Source of the DNA: Amnibacterium setariae
Lineage (GTDB): Bacteria > Actinomycetota > Actinomycetes > Actinomycetales > Microbacteriaceae
DNA: 64,000 bases
Reading direction: 5' to 3'
NCBI RefSeq assembly: GCF_003581425.1
Contig: NZ_QXTG01000002.1
Coordinates: 930,001-994,000, forward strand
A program made the translations under genes and the position numbers. The notes beneath the pieces were generated by a model that saw only the letters and a list, made by a program, of their open reading frames with translations, ran no database searches and had not been told where the DNA came from. This document shows, in pieces, positions 61,650 through 64,000 of this stretch; within the stretch, counting starts at the first letter, position 1; each line of letters begins with the position of its first letter.

Positions 61650-61754
61650 GTTCGCGGATCCGCAGTTCCTCGACGACACGCCGCGTCGGGGCCGCCCGGA
61701 GCGGCGTGTCGCTCAGGAGCTGCGGATCGGCGGGAGATCTGCGGATCCGCGAAC
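61650..61754. repeat. Nested inverted-repeat element between convergent genes
   Basis: Outer arms GTTCGCGGATCCGCAG (61650-61665) and 61739-61754 are perfect complements. Inner arms CGACACGCCGC (61674-61684) and 61701-61711 also pair perfectly. Segment 61658-61684 can instead pair with 61701-61727 over 27 bp with a few mismatches. It separates the SDR and deaminase genes and could end transcription from both sides. Confidence 0.7.
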
Positions 61755-61762
61755 CGCTCAGG

Positions 61763-62227
61763 TCACTCCTCGCCGATGTCCTCGTTCCAGAGCGTCGGGT
61801 TCGCCGCGATGAAGTCGCCCATCATCGCGATGAGCGCGGGGTCGTTCACGACGGTGACGTGGGCGCCGTGCTCCGCGATCCAGTCCTGGCCGCCCGTGAA
61901 GCTCACGTCCTCGCCGACGATCACGCGGCCGATGCCGAACTGGCGGACGAGGCCGGAGCAGTACCAGCACGGCGACAGGGTCGTCGCCATGGTGGCGCGG
62001 CGGTAGGAGCGCTGGCGCCCCGCGGCCCGGAAGGCGTCCGTCTCGCCGTGGACGGAGGCGTCGTCGTGCTGCACCCGCCGGTTCCGCCCCGCGCCGAGCA
62101 GCCGGTCGTCCTCGTCGAAGAGCGCGGCGCCGATGGGGATGCCGCCCTCCTCCAGCCCGATGCGGGCCTGCTCCGCGGCGACCGCGAGCTTGTCCGCGTC
62201 GGTCGGGTAGCGCCGCTCGTCGCTCAT
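61763..62227 (-). CDS. Cytosine deaminase, Fcy1-like
   Basis: 154 residues. Zinc site His60-Gly-Glu62 and PCWYC (Cys87, Cys90) as in CDA-fold deaminases. The ending LWNEDIGEE matches the W-x-E-D-I-G-E tail of yeast cytosine deaminase Fcy1, whose C-terminal part covers the active site. Converts cytosine to uracil and ammonia. Overlaps the NCS1 permease gene (ATGA), matching uptake and use of cytosine. Confidence 0.9.
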   Translation of the reverse strand: MSDERRYPTDADKLAVAAEQARIGLEEGGIPIGAALFDEDDRLLGAGRNRRVQHDDASVHGETDAFRAAGRQRSYRRATMATTLSPCWYCSGLVRQFGIGRVIVGEDVSFTGGQDWIAEHGAHVTVVNDPALIAMMGDFIAANPTLWNEDIGEE

Positions 62228-63696
62228 GCCTCACTCGCGTCGACGTGGGCGGGCTCCTCGTAGCCGCCGGCCGGCAGGGCCGCGCCGCGGAGGGGCTTGA
62301 AGACGGGCACGAGCGCGAAGTAGAGCACGACGGCGAGGACGAAGCCGACGAGCGGCGTGAGGTCGCCGACGCCGTAGTCCGTCACGAAGCCGCCGCTGAT
62401 CCGCTCGGTCGGCGCGACGAGGACGCCGGTGTAGATCGTCTGGTTCGCGAACAGCCAGATCGACAGGACGATCGCGACGACCATCGCGATCACGCCCGCC
62501 GGGTTCCGGTAGCGCGCGTCGTCGGCGAGGAACGCGGCGATGCGGGTGCCGCGCCGGTAGTACCGGTCCGCGAGCACCACGCCGAGCCAGGGCGCGATCC
62601 AGTAGGCGATGACGAGCAGGAAGTTCTCGTACGAGTTCTTCGGGTCGGTGCTGGCGATCAGGGCGATGACGAAGCCGAGCACGCCGAAGGCGCCGGCGAC
62701 GATCGCGCGGCGCAGCGCGAGCGGGATGCGGATGCCCACGGCGAGGAAGCTCATCGCGCCCGAGTAGATGTTCAGCGCGTTCGCGGAGATCGCGCCGAAG
62801 AAGATCGCGAGCAGCGTGAGCTTGCCGATCACGGCCGGCATCACGGCGCCGGAGGTGAAGAGGTCGGTGGGGTTCCCCTCCCCGAAGCCGACCGCGGTCG
62901 CGGCGGCGGCGCCCGCCGCCATGAGCACGGTGCAGGAGACGAAGTTGCCGAGGCCCGCGGCGAGGCCGATCCTGACCGGCGAGGTCGTCGGCGGGAGGTA
63001 GCGCGTGTAGTCGGCGGCGTACGGGTTCCAGCCCGCCGCGTAGCCGAAGGCCGCGGACAGCGCGACCGTGAAGCCGCCGAACCCGGCGGTCAGGCCCGCG
63101 GGGCCGCCGTTCGACCCGGCGCCGAGGTGCCCGTTCACGAGCGCCGCGACGGCGGCCAGCAGGAAGACGATCCCGAGCACGACGGCCGCGTACCGCTCGA
63201 AGCGCTGCACGAAGTCGTGCCCGATGACGGCGACGCCGACCTGCACGACCACGATGACGACCAGCGCGAGCCAGATCGGCATGCCGGTGAGGGTCGCGAG
63301 CGCGAAGGCCCCGCTGACGGAGTTCGTGGCGAACCAGCCGAGCCCCGCCATCACGGTGTTGAGGCCTGCGGGCAGGATGTTGCCGCGCGTGCCGAAGGCG
63401 ACCCGGCCGAGCACCATCTGCGCGACGCCGTCGCGCGGCCCCCACGCGGAGAGCAGGCCGTGGGTCAGCGCGCCGAGCGCGTTGCCGATCACGAGCGCGA
63501 GCATCGCCTGCGGGAAGCCGAGGCCGAAGAACGCGACCGCGATGATTCCGACGTAGATCGTCGCGAACTCGAGGTTCGGCGCGGTCCAGGTGGCGAGCAG
63601 CTGCCACGGCGACCCGTGGCGGCGCGCGAGCGGGATCGCCTCGATCCCGCCCTGCTCGACGAACGACTGCTGGGCTGCCGGCGGGGCCGTGGTCAC
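62224..63696 (-). CDS. NCS1-family nucleobase permease (cytosine/purine)
   Basis: 490 residues, 12 predicted helices. Sequence of the CodB/FCY2 type: WTAPNLEFATIYVGI, MAGLGWFATN, AAFGYAAGWNPYAADYTRYLP, ANALNIYSGAMSFLA. Imports a nucleobase with a cation. GTG start with TAGCCT (63704-63709) 7 nt upstream. Coupled to the cytosine deaminase gene, so cytosine is the likely substrate. Confidence 0.9.
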   Translation of the reverse strand: MTTAPPAAQQSFVEQGGIEAIPLARRHGSPWQLLATWTAPNLEFATIYVGIIAVAFFGLGFPQAMLALVIGNALGALTHGLLSAWGPRDGVAQMVLGRVAFGTRGNILPAGLNTVMAGLGWFATNSVSGAFALATLTGMPIWLALVVIVVVQVGVAVIGHDFVQRFERYAAVVLGIVFLLAAVAALVNGHLGAGSNGGPAGLTAGFGGFTVALSAAFGYAAGWNPYAADYTRYLPPTTSPVRIGLAAGLGNFVSCTVLMAAGAAAATAVGFGEGNPTDLFTSGAVMPAVIGKLTLLAIFFGAISANALNIYSGAMSFLAVGIRIPLALRRAIVAGAFGVLGFVIALIASTDPKNSYENFLLVIAYWIAPWLGVVLADRYYRRGTRIAAFLADDARYRNPAGVIAMVVAIVLSIWLFANQTIYTGVLVAPTERISGGFVTDYGVGDLTPLVGFVLAVVLYFALVPVFKPLRGAALPAGGYEEPAHVDASEA

Positions 63697-63789
63697 GCCC
63701 CGCAGGCTACGTCCCCCGCTGCGCGCGCCACGAATCCGTCACGAGGCCGAAACACGATCGGCCCTGCACCGGATCGGCCCTGCTCGCGC

Positions 63790-64000
63790 TCAGCCCTGCG
63801 CGCGCTCCGACAGGGGCTGCCACTGCTCCCAGGTCTCGATCCGCTTCGCGTAGTCCGCCTTCGCGATGCCGAGCGGCGAGCGGCCGAAGAACACGCGCAG
63901 CGGCGGCTCGGCCGCGTCCACGAGCTCCAGGATCGGGCCGCGCGTCGCCGCGGGGTCGCCCGGCTCCGCGTTCCGCTGCGAGCGCTGCTCCATGACCTGC
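63790..64000 (-). CDS. C-terminus of a probable SDR oxidoreductase (5' end outside window)
   Basis: The window holds only the end of the gene; the frame is open at position 64000. The segment RGPILELVDAAEPPLRVFFGRSPLGIAKADYAKRIETWEQWQPL has the pattern of the C-terminal part of many short-chain dehydrogenases (GDPAxA-x-x-L-x-L-V-D-A-x-x-P-P-L-R-L). No Rossmann or catalytic part is visible, so this is tentative. An ATG at 63993 is probably internal. Confidence 0.55.
   Translation of the reverse strand, partial: QVMEQRSQRNAEPGDPAATRGPILELVDAAEPPLRVFFGRSPLGIAKADYAKRIETWEQWQPLSERAQG

Overview
The window is a GC-rich actinobacterial chromosome segment, most likely from a member of the Microbacteriaceae. 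Support for this is the strong GC bias at third codon positions, frequent GTG starts, very short or overlapping gene junctions (ATGA/GTGA), many apparently leaderless genes, and small families typical of that family (DUF6458-like, DUF7882-like, DUF3072, DUF3097). The genus cannot be fixed from the sequence alone. I see no phage, plasmid, insertion sequence, CRISPR array or defence island. The segment is core plus clade-specific chromosome.

Layout: (1) 1-3 kb: end of an aminopeptidase N gene, an MscS channel, a truncated globin, two small membrane proteins, and a MarR regulator divergent from a lipase-like hydrolase. (2) 3.9-12.8 kb: two thioesterases, the ribosomal ATPase EttA, an SSB protein, a secreted protein of unknown role, MsrA and several membrane proteins. 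(3) 12.9-17.4 kb: tRNA-Arg(TCT) and three cell-surface genes (GT-C glycosyltransferase, acyltransferase 3, GT32-like transferase). (4) 17.4-22.4 kb: an envelope cluster with a DUF218 protein, an exported lipoprotein carrying a Lon-type protease domain, a Ser/Thr kinase and two small family-specific proteins. (5) 22.5-25.6 kb: a three-gene SipW-type signal peptidase operon with its predicted exported substrates. (6) 25.6-31.1 kb: a spore-photoproduct-lyase homologue, aldo/keto reductase, DUF2090 aldolase-like protein, oligoribonuclease, tRNA-His and small proteins. (7) 31.1-34.7 kb: a TPP riboswitch controlling a YkoEDC thiamine-precursor ECF transporter, with a P-loop kinase in the same chain. 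(8) 34.8-43.1 kb: a membrane-bound sulfite-oxidase-like molybdoenzyme, a GerW-like protein, and the GlgX-TreY-TreZ operon that makes trehalose from glycogen. (9) 43.1-57.3 kb: MFS exporter, FAD reductase, class F sortase with a DUF4397 surface protein, DinB, a type III polyketide synthase with an ICMT-like methyltransferase, CorA, OsmC, an MpaB-like oxygenase and an F420-type oxidoreductase. (10) 57.3-64 kb: DUF3072, HAD phosphatase, phosphodiesterase, a squalene-cyclase-fold protein, DUF3097, a uronate-dehydrogenase-like SDR, and an Fcy1-like cytosine deaminase coupled to an NCS1 permease. The window ends in a truncated gene, probably an SDR.

The best leads are the exported Lon-domain lipoprotein with its palindrome-overlapped promoter, the SipW-type operon with a clear promoter, the recurring rule of a -10 hexamer placed 6-8 nt before the start codon (leaderless genes), and long nested inverted repeats between convergent genes. 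None amounts to a proven new system. Positions were counted by hand and may be off by a base or two for short sites.
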